A stretch of 8,595 bases of DNA from Herminiimonas sp. GTDB taxonomy: Bacteria; Pseudomonadota; Gammaproteobacteria; Burkholderiales; Burkholderiaceae. The notes under the pieces were generated by a model. That model worked only from the letters and a program-made list of their open reading frames with translations. It did not search any database and was not told the origin of the DNA. Location of the stretch: contig JACMQD010000493.1 in assembly GCA_014377155.1 (NCBI GenBank), positions 1 through 8,595 of the forward strand, given 5' to 3'. Positions 1-5,734 of the stretch are shown one piece after another (within the stretch, counting starts at the first letter, position 1; every line of letters begins with the position of its first letter). Made by a program: the position numbers and the translations under genes.

Positions 1-186
1 GATCTGGGCCACGGCGGATTCCTCAATGAATTCTTCCTTCGTCAGCCAGCGATTGTTTTGGACCAGCTCGCGCTGAACGATCGCCAGTACGCCACCGAAA
101 CCTTGTAAAGCGAGAATCGTGAAGGAAAAAAACAGATCGCGCGGAGAGCTCGGTTGCGGTCTCTCCTCAGGCGGTGGAGGGATCAT
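1..186 (-). CDS. chrA: Chromate transporter family protein (ChrA, short-chain type), N-terminal part only
   Basis: This is the first 62 codons of a minus-strand gene that leaves the window at base 1. The frame opens at an ATG (184-186), and an in-frame TAA lies at 205-207, so the start cannot be far upstream. There is no strong Shine-Dalgarno sequence. After a proline-rich leader (residues 3-15), residues 16-62 read SPRDLFFSFTILALQGFGG followed by a segment with VQRELV, KRWLT and AVAQ. The FGG turn and the W-L-T-x-E-E-F segment are typical of the chromate ion transporter family (PF02417), whose members export chromate or related oxyanions across the inner membrane. The style resembles the single-domain (short) betaproteobacterial type, but length cannot be judged from the fragment. 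It lies 161 bases downstream of hslO on the same strand. The family call is fairly sure; the substrate is inferred only. Confidence 0.8.
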   Translation of the reverse strand, partial: MIPPPPEERPQPSSPRDLFFSFTILALQGFGGVLAIVQRELVQNNRWLTKEEFIEESAVAQI

Positions 187-347
187 GGATGCTGGTGCAG
201 GTGTTTAAGAAAAGAGCGTCAATCTTAACCGAGGTGCCAGCCAGAATCGATTTTTTATTGGCGAACGCGGTTTGACGAGTTGTCGGTTGTCTGATCGCAC
301 CAAAAAACCGGCGAGTAAGCGCAGCCTTCACGACCGCGCTACGGTAA

Positions 348-1274
348 TCAATGTTTGATCGGATTCGGTGGCTGCAGCGCCTCGACAGTCGTTTCTGCTG
401 CAAACAACTGCGCGCAATCGACTTTATCGAATTCGTAGTGCTGGCCGCAAAAATCACAATCAATCGCCAGAAGCCCCAATTCGTCGAGTGCGGAATCGAC
501 CTCGGGTTTGCCGAGCATCTTCAACATATTGCCGACTTTTTCGCGATTGCAGGTGCAATGGAAGTGTGGATGCGCCGGATCGAATACACGAATGGTCTCT
601 TCCCAAAACAACCGACGCATCAACGTGTCGATATCGGTACTCAACAGCTCCTGATTGCGCAAGGTGGACGCCAGCATGACCGCGCGATCCCAGGTCTCGA
701 TGTCATCGGATACGGCAACTGTCTTGCCACCGTTATTGGGCAGCTTTTGCAACAGCAGGCCGCGCGACACGTTATCGTCTGCAGCAAGCCACAAACGGGT
801 GTCGAGCTGCTCAGAGCGCAACATGTAGTTTTCGATCACTGTTGCGACCGTGTCGCCGTCGAGTGGCACGATGCCCTGGTAGGGCTGTTGGCCGGGCAGC
901 TTGTCCTTGGGGTCGAGCGTGATGACGAAGCGTCCCTGGCCATTCACGTTCACCAGCTCGGGCAACGTAGCATCGTCACCGATGGTCGCATCTTCTGCCA
1001 TCTTGGCCGTGGCGCGCAGGCGCAGATCGGAATCGCACTCGATAACCAGCAGCCGCACCGGGCCGTCGCCGTGGATTTGCATGACGATGGAGCCGTTGAA
1101 CTTTAGGTTGGCCGACAGCAGAGCCGCCGCCGCCAACATTTCGCCCAGAAGTGTCTTGACCGCCTTCGGGTAGGTGCGGCATGACTGCACCTGGCGCCAG
1201 GTTTCCGACAGTTCGACCAGTTCGCCGCGTACCGGTGTTTCTTCAAAAAGGAATTTTTGTAGGGTATCGGTCAT
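348..1274 (-). CDS. hslO: Hsp33 redox-regulated molecular chaperone HslO
   Basis: A 308-residue cytoplasmic holdase chaperone that becomes active under oxidative stress combined with unfolding. The N-terminal Hsp33 core (about residues 5-185) includes the family-like stretch RTYPKAVKTLLGEMLAAAAL at 33-52 and HGDGPVRLLVIECDSDLRLR at 68-87. The C-terminal redox switch carries four cysteines as C240-x-C242 and C273-x-x-C276, the zinc-binding arrangement that forms disulfides on oxidation in this family. The length is typical (about 290-310). The start ATG (1272-1274) overlaps the stop of the upstream carbonic anhydrase-like gene by one base (TAATG), which suggests translational coupling. The stop is a TGA at 348-350. 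No sigma-32-like promoter is visible directly upstream, so expression probably depends on the upstream gene's promoter. The assignment is very secure. Confidence 0.97.
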   Translation of the reverse strand: MTDTLQKFLFEETPVRGELVELSETWRQVQSCRTYPKAVKTLLGEMLAAAALLSANLKFNGSIVMQIHGDGPVRLLVIECDSDLRLRATAKMAEDATIGDDATLPELVNVNGQGRFVITLDPKDKLPGQQPYQGIVPLDGDTVATVIENYMLRSEQLDTRLWLAADDNVSRGLLLQKLPNNGGKTVAVSDDIETWDRAVMLASTLRNQELLSTDIDTLMRRLFWEETIRVFDPAHPHFHCTCNREKVGNMLKMLGKPEVDSALDELGLLAIDCDFCGQHYEFDKVDCAQLFAAETTVEALQPPNPIKH

Positions 1275-1798
1275 TATCCAATCCGTTTCAGGTTTTTTTT
1301 GAAATCCTCGGCGCGCAGCACATAGTTGGCAGTATTGCCGTGCATGGCAGCTATGGACTCGGCATCGAGGGTACGCACTGCCTTGGCCGGCGAGCCGATG
1401 ATCAGCGAATTGTCGGGGAATTCCTTGCCTTCGGTAATCAGGGCGCCAGCGCCGACCAAGCAGTTTTTGCCGATCTTGACGCGGTTCAGGATGACCGACT
1501 GAATACCGATCAGCGATCCTTCGCCGATCGTGCAGCCGTGCAGCATGGCCAGATGGCCGACCGTGACATTCGCACCGATCGTCAGTGGGCAGCCGGGGTC
1601 GGTGTGCAGCACGCAGCCTTCTTGCACATTGCTGTTGTCGCCTACCGTGATCAGCTCATTGTCGCCACGTATGGTGGCATCGAACCAGATGCTGGCATGG
1701 GCGCCGATTTTGGCCTTGCCGATGACGTTGGCCGATTCCGCAATGAAAGCAGTGGGATCGATCTCAGGCGCGTGTTCGCCAAGTTGGTAGATGGCCAT
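1274..1798 (-). CDS. Gamma-class carbonic anhydrase-like protein (left-handed beta-helix hexapeptide repeat)
   Basis: A 174-residue trimeric beta-helix protein of the gamma carbonic anhydrase / YrdA / PaaY group. Hexapeptide turns run from about residue 15 to 140. The zinc ligands expected for the family are present: H65 (in VLHTD), H82 and H87 (in GHLAMLHGC). The conserved R44-G-D46 and the N-V-Q segment at 57-59 are also there, so it can probably bind metal at the subunit interface. Whether it hydrates CO2 is not settled for this subgroup; many members show weak or no activity. I chose the start MAIYQLGEHAPEIDPTAF at 1798, where the family homology begins. An in-frame ATG at 1825 would add nine residues and has an AGGA-like sequence upstream, so it cannot be excluded. 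The gene's last base overlaps the hslO start, so the two are probably one operon. Confidence 0.92.
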   Translation of the reverse strand: MAIYQLGEHAPEIDPTAFIAESANVIGKAKIGAHASIWFDATIRGDNELITVGDNSNVQEGCVLHTDPGCPLTIGANVTVGHLAMLHGCTIGEGSLIGIQSVILNRVKIGKNCLVGAGALITEGKEFPDNSLIIGSPAKAVRTLDAESIAAMHGNTANYVLRAEDFKKNLKRIG

Positions 1799-1870
1799 GG
1801 ATATCCGTAGAATGTGGGTTCGCATTGCGCAGCGTCATCCTGTCGGGACGCCCCTGCGCGTTAAACCATC

Positions 1871-1876
1871 ATTTTA
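1871..1876 (-). promoter_or_regulatory. Candidate -10 element for the carbonic anhydrase-like / hslO operon
   Basis: On the minus strand this reads TAAAAT within GGTAAAATG, a five-of-six match to the sigma-70 -10 box, about 70 bases upstream of the carbonic anhydrase-like start. A TTGACG lies farther upstream but about 21 bases away, which is too long for a standard spacer. The site falls between two divergent genes, where a promoter is expected. The call is weak. Confidence 0.3.
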
Positions 1877-1887
1877 CCGCCGCCCGC

Positions 1888-2718
1888 ATGAATCCATCGT
1901 CAAACCCTTATTCTTCCAATGCTGTCGAGATGCGCCGTAGTGCGCTGCGCTGGCTGGCCGAACCCGATCCAGCCACAAAGGTAGAGGGTGTCACGGCCCT
2001 GGCGAAGTCGTGGCTGCAAGGCGAGGTGTCGCTGGATTCCCAGTCGTCGCTGGCAGATGCGTTGCCGATTCCCGGTCGTCCCGCCCGGCCATTACTGGTA
2101 TCGCCTCTGCTGGTCAAGCGGCGTTCGATGAATACCGTAGAAGGGCGCGCGGTGCTGATCCACGCGTTAGCGCACATCGAGTTCAACGCCATTAACCTGG
2201 CACTGGACGCGCTCTGGCGATTCCCGAACATGCCGCAGGACTACTATGCCGACTGGCTGCTGGTGGCAGGCGAGGAAGCACTGCATTTTTCACTGCTGGC
2301 GATGCATTTACGCATGCAGGGTTTCGCCTACGGTGATTTTCCGGGGCACGACAGCTTATGGGACATGGCCGAGAAAACCCGCGACGATGTGCTGGCGCGC
2401 ATCGCGCTCGTGCCGCGCACGCTGGAGGCGCGTGGTCTCGACGCGTCACCGCCGGTACGCGCCAAGCTGGCACAGGCGGGCGACCATGCCGCAGCGGCGA
2501 TTTTGGACATCATTCTGCGCGATGAAATCGGTCATGTGGCGATCGGCAACCGCTGGTTCGGTTGGCTGTGCGCACAGCGTGATATCGAGCCGGTAGCCAC
2601 CTATGCAGCGCTGGCGGCGCACTATGAAGCGCCGCAACTTCGCGGGCCGTTCAATATCGCGGCGCGCCGGGCTGCCGGGTTTTCAGAGCAGGAACTGGCT
2701 GCGTTGGAACGCGGCTAA
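1888..2718 (+). CDS. DUF455 ferritin-like domain protein, probable diiron protein
   Basis: A 276-residue, mostly helical protein matching the DUF455 (PF04305) ferritin-like family. It shows two sets of the Glu plus Glu-x-x-His pattern used to hold two metal ions in a four-helix bundle: E98 (in AHIEFNA) with E130-A-L-H133, and E180 (in RTLEARG) with E213-I-G-H216. The family is predicted to be a metal-dependent oxidase or hydroxylase; no substrate is established from the sequence. There is no signal peptide or membrane segment, so it is cytosolic. The start is uncertain: ATG 1888 and ATG 1930 (MRRSALRWL, closer to where homology seems to begin) are both possible, and neither has a clear ribosome-binding site. 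The open frame extends back to 1825, but that segment looks non-coding. The gene is divergent from the hslO operon and convergent with speG, with 16 bases between their ends. Confidence 0.88.
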   Translation: MNPSSNPYSSNAVEMRRSALRWLAEPDPATKVEGVTALAKSWLQGEVSLDSQSSLADALPIPGRPARPLLVSPLLVKRRSMNTVEGRAVLIHALAHIEFNAINLALDALWRFPNMPQDYYADWLLVAGEEALHFSLLAMHLRMQGFAYGDFPGHDSLWDMAEKTRDDVLARIALVPRTLEARGLDASPPVRAKLAQAGDHAAAAILDIILRDEIGHVAIGNRWFGWLCAQRDIEPVATYAALAAHYEAPQLRGPFNIAARRAAGFSEQELAALERG

Positions 2719-2734
2719 ATAACCTGGATCGGCG

Positions 2735-3322
2735 TCACGCATCGTACATGTCGGGCTGCGCGTCCTGATCCACGGCGCGTAGTCGACTTTCTTCCCGTGT
2801 GCGCAAATATTCGGTCTGAAAGCGGTACATCCTGATGGCGTCGCGGTAAAAACCGTTGACGAAAAATTCACCGATCAGTTCGCCCTCGACGGCAAAGCCG
2901 CATTTTTTATAGATATGAATGGCCTTGTAATTTTCCTTGTCGACGAATAGATAGAGCTTGTACAGGTTGAGCACGCCAAATGCGTAGTCGATCGCCAGCT
3001 TGGTTGCGCATTCGGCATATTTTCTCCCCTGCCAGGCAGGCGCGATCAAGATTTGGAACTCGGCGCGTCGATGGATGTAGTTGATCTCGACGATTTCGAC
3101 CAGACCAACCAGGTCGCCTGAGTTGTTTTCGATGATGAAGCGGCGTTCACCCTGATCATGGATATGGCGATCATACAATTGCACCAGCTCGACATAGGCC
3201 TCGTAGGGCTCCTCGAACCAATAGCGCATGATGCTGCTGTTATTGTTAATCTGATGAACGAAATGCAGATCGTTACGTTCGAGCGGACGCAGCTTGATAT
3301 CGGATTGGATAAGTGTTGTCAT
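2735..3322 (-). CDS. speG: Spermidine N1-acetyltransferase SpeG (GNAT family)
   Basis: A 195-residue cytosolic enzyme that transfers acetyl from acetyl-CoA to spermidine or spermine, lowering toxic polyamine levels. Recalled alignment to Escherichia coli SpeG (186 residues) is close over most of the length. Shared blocks include KLRPLER (10-16), [11 protein letters not shown] (32-42), RHIHDQ (52-57), HRRAEFQI (84-91), NLYKLYL (119-125), VDKEN (127-131) and [10 protein letters not shown] (134-143). The tyrosine taken as the general acid in SpeG corresponds to Y138. The N-terminal acidic loop that forms the allosteric polyamine site is retained. One oddity is the acetyl-CoA pyrophosphate loop, which reads QGRKYA at 98-103 where E. 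coli has QGKGLA, so the second glycine is lysine. The C-terminal tail after about residue 172 is divergent and slightly longer. No clear ribosome-binding site precedes the ATG. The gene stands alone, with no other polyamine genes here. Confidence 0.94.
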   Translation of the reverse strand: MTTLIQSDIKLRPLERNDLHFVHQINNNSSIMRYWFEEPYEAYVELVQLYDRHIHDQGERRFIIENNSGDLVGLVEIVEINYIHRRAEFQILIAPAWQGRKYAECATKLAIDYAFGVLNLYKLYLFVDKENYKAIHIYKKCGFAVEGELIGEFFVNGFYRDAIRMYRFQTEYLRTREESRLRAVDQDAQPDMYDA

Positions 3323-3482
3323 CGTGTATATTGTTGTGAAAGTAGGCGCTGATCGTAGTGTAGTCGCCGGGTGCGCGCGTCGCCAGCGGTTCGGTTAAAA
3401 AGCGCAGCACACCGTCATAATGAAACTTGCGATAGATTATCGAGTCATTGAAACAACTTGGATTTATGGCAATCGGACCTAT
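3273..3482 (-). other. ATG-less open stretch upstream of speG, possible gene remnant
   Basis: A minus-strand frame stays open for 69 codons between the TAA at 3483-3485 and the TAA at 3273-3275. It contains no ATG; the only usable start is a GTG at 3408-3410, giving 45 residues. The central part reads [18 protein letters not shown] followed by [15 protein letters not shown]. This has the aromatic and hydrophobic balance of a folded protein and GC-rich third positions like the neighbouring genes. The last 17 codons merely shadow the start of speG in another frame. I cannot name a family. It may be the decayed C-terminal end of a former gene, a short leader frame, or chance. It also overlaps the region where a speG promoter would be expected. 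Confidence 0.22.
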
Positions 3483-3528
3483 TTACGAAGTCCAAATCCG
3501 GATTGCGCCTTCATTCACTTAAATTAAA

Positions 3529-3532
3529 AGGA
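3529..3532 (+). promoter_or_regulatory. Ribosome-binding site fixing the lipoprotein start
   Basis: AGGA lies six bases before the ATG at 3539-3541, in an A-rich context favourable for initiation. It selects this ATG over the upstream in-frame TTG at 3458, and the protein then begins with a proper lipoprotein signal peptide. Confidence 0.8.
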
Positions 3533-3538
3533 AATAAT

Positions 3539-3862
3539 ATGAAAATGACTAAATTGATTACACCGCTGCTGGCGTCTGTCGTTTTGACGGCGGGGCTTGC
3601 GGGCTGCCAGAAAACGGACCCGGTTGCAGAAAAAGGGCCGGCTGAAAAAGCCGGCGCGCAAATTGACAAGGCTGCAGTCAAGGCTGGTGAGCAAATCAAC
3701 AAGGTTGCGGAAAAAGCCGGCGAGCAATTGCAAAAGGCGGGCGGCAAGATGCAGGAGGCGGCCAAGGATGCACAAAGTAACAATGCGGCCAAAACCGATC
3801 CGACCACTGCACCGGTGACTGATACGACCACTACCACGACTACGACGACGACCAAGCCTTAA
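3539..3862 (+). CDS. Small lipoprotein with 11-residue amphipathic repeats and a polythreonine tail
   Basis: A 107-residue predicted lipoprotein of unknown function. Residues 1-22 form a signal peptide (lysines at 2 and 5, hydrophobic core LITPLLASVVLTAGL) ending in the lipobox L20-A-G-C23. The residue after the lipidated cysteine is Q24, not aspartate, so outer-membrane sorting is expected. Residues 36-68 are three 11-residue repeats beginning EKAGAQIDKAA, VKAGEQINKVA and EKAGEQLQKAG, with a degenerate fourth at 69-79. This periodicity is known from LEA group 3 proteins and synuclein-type amphipathic helices. The C-terminus is disordered, with ten threonines at 96-105 and then Lys-Pro. The sequence is lysine- and alanine-rich, with no cysteine beyond C23 and no enzymatic motif. 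It stands alone, with a good ribosome-binding site and a strong terminator behind it. A role in envelope stress, desiccation or membrane protection is a guess from the repeats only. Confidence 0.85.
   Translation: MKMTKLITPLLASVVLTAGLAGCQKTDPVAEKGPAEKAGAQIDKAAVKAGEQINKVAEKAGEQLQKAGGKMQEAAKDAQSNNAAKTDPTTAPVTDTTTTTTTTTTKP
3644..3742 (+). repeat. Three tandem 33-bp repeats inside the lipoprotein gene
   Basis: The units are 3644-3676, 3677-3709 and 3710-3742. Each encodes one 11-residue helix repeat with a K-A-G-x-Q core. The units still resemble each other at the DNA level (for example GAAAAAGCCGGCG opens units one and three), which suggests they arose by tandem duplication and then diverged. 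Confidence 0.75.
3824..3853 (+). repeat. Run of ten threonine codons
   Basis: Ten consecutive ACN codons (ACG, ACC and ACT mixed) encode T96-T105 near the end of the lipoprotein. It is a degenerate triplet tract, not a pure one, so slippage should be less frequent than in a perfect microsatellite, although length variation between strains is plausible. Confidence 0.85.
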
Positions 3863-3876
3863 TATCGTAACGATAT
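3862..3876. repeat. 15-bp perfect palindrome directly after the lipoprotein stop
   Basis: ATATCGT-A-ACGATAT has 7-bp arms around one central base. It begins on the last base of the stop codon and shares two bases with the following terminator stem. It could be a protein-binding site or simply part of the 3' structure; nothing here decides. Confidence 0.5.
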
Positions 3877-3904
3877 AAAACCGGAATACGTTACCCGGTT
3901 TTAT
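3875..3904. terminator. Bidirectional rho-independent terminator between convergent genes
   Basis: A perfect 10-bp stem (ATAAAACCGG at 3875-3884 pairing with CCGGTTTTAT at 3895-3904) encloses a 10-base loop. The TTTTAT tail serves the lipoprotein transcript, and the same run read in reverse serves the acyl-CoA synthetase transcript. The position between two convergent stop codons fits a shared terminator. Confidence 0.82.
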
Positions 3905-3915
3905 CGCCTCGGTGG

Positions 3916-5595
3916 CTAGGGCGTTCGGGCACGCTCTTCTTCCTGCAATCGCAACACGCGTCGCAGCAATTTGCCGGTTGTGGTCATCGGCAGCGCGTCG
4001 ACGAATTCGATCTCCTTGGGATATTCATAGGGCGCGAGCTGCGCGCGCACATGCGTTTGCAGCTCGGCGATCAGTTGCAGGTCCGACGCCTGCCCGCGTG
4101 CAATGCTTGGCGTGAGCACCACGAACGCCTTGACGATATTGCCACGTTCCGGATCCGGCTTAGGCACCACTGCCGCATTGGCGACGGCGGGATGTTTGAC
4201 CAGGCAGTTTTCGATCTCGGATGGCCCGATCCGATAACCGGCAGCTTTGAACATGTCATCGGCGCGCCCCTGATACCACAGATAACCGTCGCGATCCATT
4301 GATGCGAGGTCGCCGGTGCGGCACCAATCGCCGCTGAATTTCGCGGTTGTCGCTTCGGGATTCTTCCAATAGCCCAGGAAAAATATCGGATCAGGATCGC
4401 CATGGATATCGGTGCGGTGGAGTGCCACTTCGCCGACCGCACCGGCCGCCGCTATCACACCGTCGTCGTCGATCACCGCGACGCGGTGTCCGGGGTAGGG
4501 ACGGCCCATGCTGCCGCCCTTGGCAGGCCACTTTTCGGCGCTATTGCCGACGATGTAATTCATCTCGGTCTGGCCGAACATTTCATTGATCGTGATACCC
4601 AAGGCCGCCTGGCCCCAATTGAAGACCGCATCACCGACCGCTTCGCCAGCGCTCATGATGGCGCGCAGCTTCAACGCATATTTTTCGCGCGGTGCGGGCA
4701 CTGCCTTCATCATCATTTTGAGGGCGGTCGGAAAGAGAAAGGTGTTAGTGACTGCATATTTTTGAAGCAGATAAAACGCCATGTCGGCAGAAAAACGCCC
4801 GCGATAGCCGACGATCGGCTTGCCGAAATACAGACTCGGTAATAAAGCGTCCATCAAGCCACCGGTCCACGCCCAGTCGGCCGGCGACCAGAAAACGTCG
4901 TCGTCCATGGGGAACCAGTTTTGCGACGCAACGAAGCCGGTGAGGTTACCGATGATGGCGGAATGCGGCAGCAAAGCGCCCTTGGGTGCGCCCGTGGTGC
5001 CGCTGGTATAGATAAGGATCGCCGGATCGCTGGCACGGGTCTCGACCGGATCGAAATCGGTCGACGCTTTTTCCATTTCGCGCTGCCAGTCGAGGGTGCC
5101 GGCATCGCTACAATCGATGGCGATGACATGCTGCAGCATCGGACAGCGGGCGCGAATTTCTTCAAGGTTTTGCAAGCCGGCCTGGTCGACGATAGCGACC
5201 ACCGCATCGCTATTTTGCAAGCGGTATTCCAGTGCATCGGGTCCAAAAAGAATGGACATCGGCATGGCGACGGCGCCGGATTGATAACACGCGATATGAC
5301 ACACTGCGGTTTCGGGACGTTGCGGCAAAATGATGGCAACGCATTGCCCACGTTGTACACCCAGTTCCGATAGCACATTGGACAATCGATCGGATTGTTC
5401 TTGCAAAGCGGAATAGGTCAGCGTGCTGGTTAGCCCACTTTCGTCCTCGAAGTGAATCGCAATGCGGGTGGCATCGTCGGCCCAACGACGGCAACACGCG
5501 TCCGCAATATTGAACTGCTCAGGTACATGCCAGCGGAATTGCTGATACAGACGGTCATATTGGTCCTGTGTGTTTCCTTTGTCGGCTGGTTGCAT
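3916..5595 (-). CDS. Acyl-CoA synthetase, AMP-forming (AcsA / medium-chain-like)
   Basis: A 559-residue adenylate-forming enzyme that activates a carboxylic acid to acyl-AMP and then to acyl-CoA. All core motifs are present. The phosphate loop is YTSGTTGAPKG (196-206), the A5 motif is FGQTE (340-344) and A7 is RTGD (426-429). The hinge is GRADD (443-447) followed by K450-A-A-G-Y-R-I. The catalytic lysine is K542 in PMTTTGK. The W-x-P-x-K-x-G-S-M-G segment (356-364) and the overall pattern point to the AcsA2 / medium-chain (ACSM-like) branch and not classical acetyl-CoA synthetase, which is longer. The natural substrate is unknown (short- or medium-chain, branched or aromatic acid). The start at 5595 is chosen because GGAG sits five bases upstream; the in-frame ATG at 5637 lacks such a site. 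The gene is divergent from the hydrolase at 5735 and convergent with the lipoprotein. Confidence 0.93.
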   Translation of the reverse strand: MQPADKGNTQDQYDRLYQQFRWHVPEQFNIADACCRRWADDATRIAIHFEDESGLTSTLTYSALQEQSDRLSNVLSELGVQRGQCVAIILPQRPETAVCHIACYQSGAVAMPMSILFGPDALEYRLQNSDAVVAIVDQAGLQNLEEIRARCPMLQHVIAIDCSDAGTLDWQREMEKASTDFDPVETRASDPAILIYTSGTTGAPKGALLPHSAIIGNLTGFVASQNWFPMDDDVFWSPADWAWTGGLMDALLPSLYFGKPIVGYRGRFSADMAFYLLQKYAVTNTFLFPTALKMMMKAVPAPREKYALKLRAIMSAGEAVGDAVFNWGQAALGITINEMFGQTEMNYIVGNSAEKWPAKGGSMGRPYPGHRVAVIDDDGVIAAAGAVGEVALHRTDIHGDPDPIFFLGYWKNPEATTAKFSGDWCRTGDLASMDRDGYLWYQGRADDMFKAAGYRIGPSEIENCLVKHPAVANAAVVPKPDPERGNIVKAFVVLTPSIARGQASDLQLIAELQTHVRAQLAPYEYPKEIEFVDALPMTTTGKLLRRVLRLQEEERARTP

Positions 5596-5600
5596 TCTGT

Positions 5601-5604
5601 CTCC
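5601..5604 (-). promoter_or_regulatory. Ribosome-binding site fixing the acyl-CoA synthetase start
   Basis: On the minus strand, GGAG lies five bases before the ATG at 5593-5595. This supports a protein beginning MQPADKGN, 14 residues shorter than the longest open frame. Confidence 0.75.
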
Positions 5605-5606
5605 GG

Positions 5607-5612
5607 TATAAT
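5607..5612 (+). promoter_or_regulatory. Candidate -10 box for the alpha/beta hydrolase
   Basis: An exact TATAAT lies in the divergent intergenic region, about 120 bases before the hydrolase start. No convincing -35 hexamer is found at 16-18 bases, and the same AT-rich patch read on the minus strand (TAATTAT) lies too close to the synthetase start to be a comfortable promoter for it. It is a weak candidate. Confidence 0.3.
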
Positions 5613-5734
5613 TAGTGCACGATCGTTCTATTTGCATTTTTCCTGGTTATCATGGCGCGCCTGTCTCGCCCGTGAACTGACCATGCCAATTTACTGCATG
5701 CCCGATTACAGGTCGAGGCTGTACGAAGTCACTC

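Noticed and set aside
187..347. Possible terminator or promoter between hslO and the chromate-transporter gene
   Set aside because: The minus strand has a T run near 302-307, but I could not draw a convincing GC stem before it, nor find a good -35/-10 pair.
351..1106. A 251-codon open frame on the plus strand opposite hslO
   Set aside because: It is antisense to a certain hslO gene and shows no family motif or ribosome-binding site; such frames arise from GC-rich third-position codon bias.
1181..1810. A 209-codon open frame on the plus strand opposite the carbonic anhydrase-like gene
   Set aside because: It lies fully antisense to a gene with intact zinc ligands and hexapeptide repeats; the translation looks like a shadow, with no recognisable domain.
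3458..3538. N-terminal extension of the lipoprotein from a TTG at 3458
   Set aside because: It would bury the signal peptide behind 27 residues; the ATG at 3539 has a good AGGA site and gives a proper lipoprotein signal.
5596..5637. Longer acyl-CoA synthetase start at 5637
   Set aside because: The GGAG site immediately before the ATG at 5595 explains initiation there, and the extra 14 residues do not look like the family.
5613..5734. Possible regulatory RNA or operator between the synthetase and hydrolase genes
   Set aside because: Apart from the candidate -10 box just to its left, I saw no strong inverted repeat, riboswitch-like conserved core or terminator.
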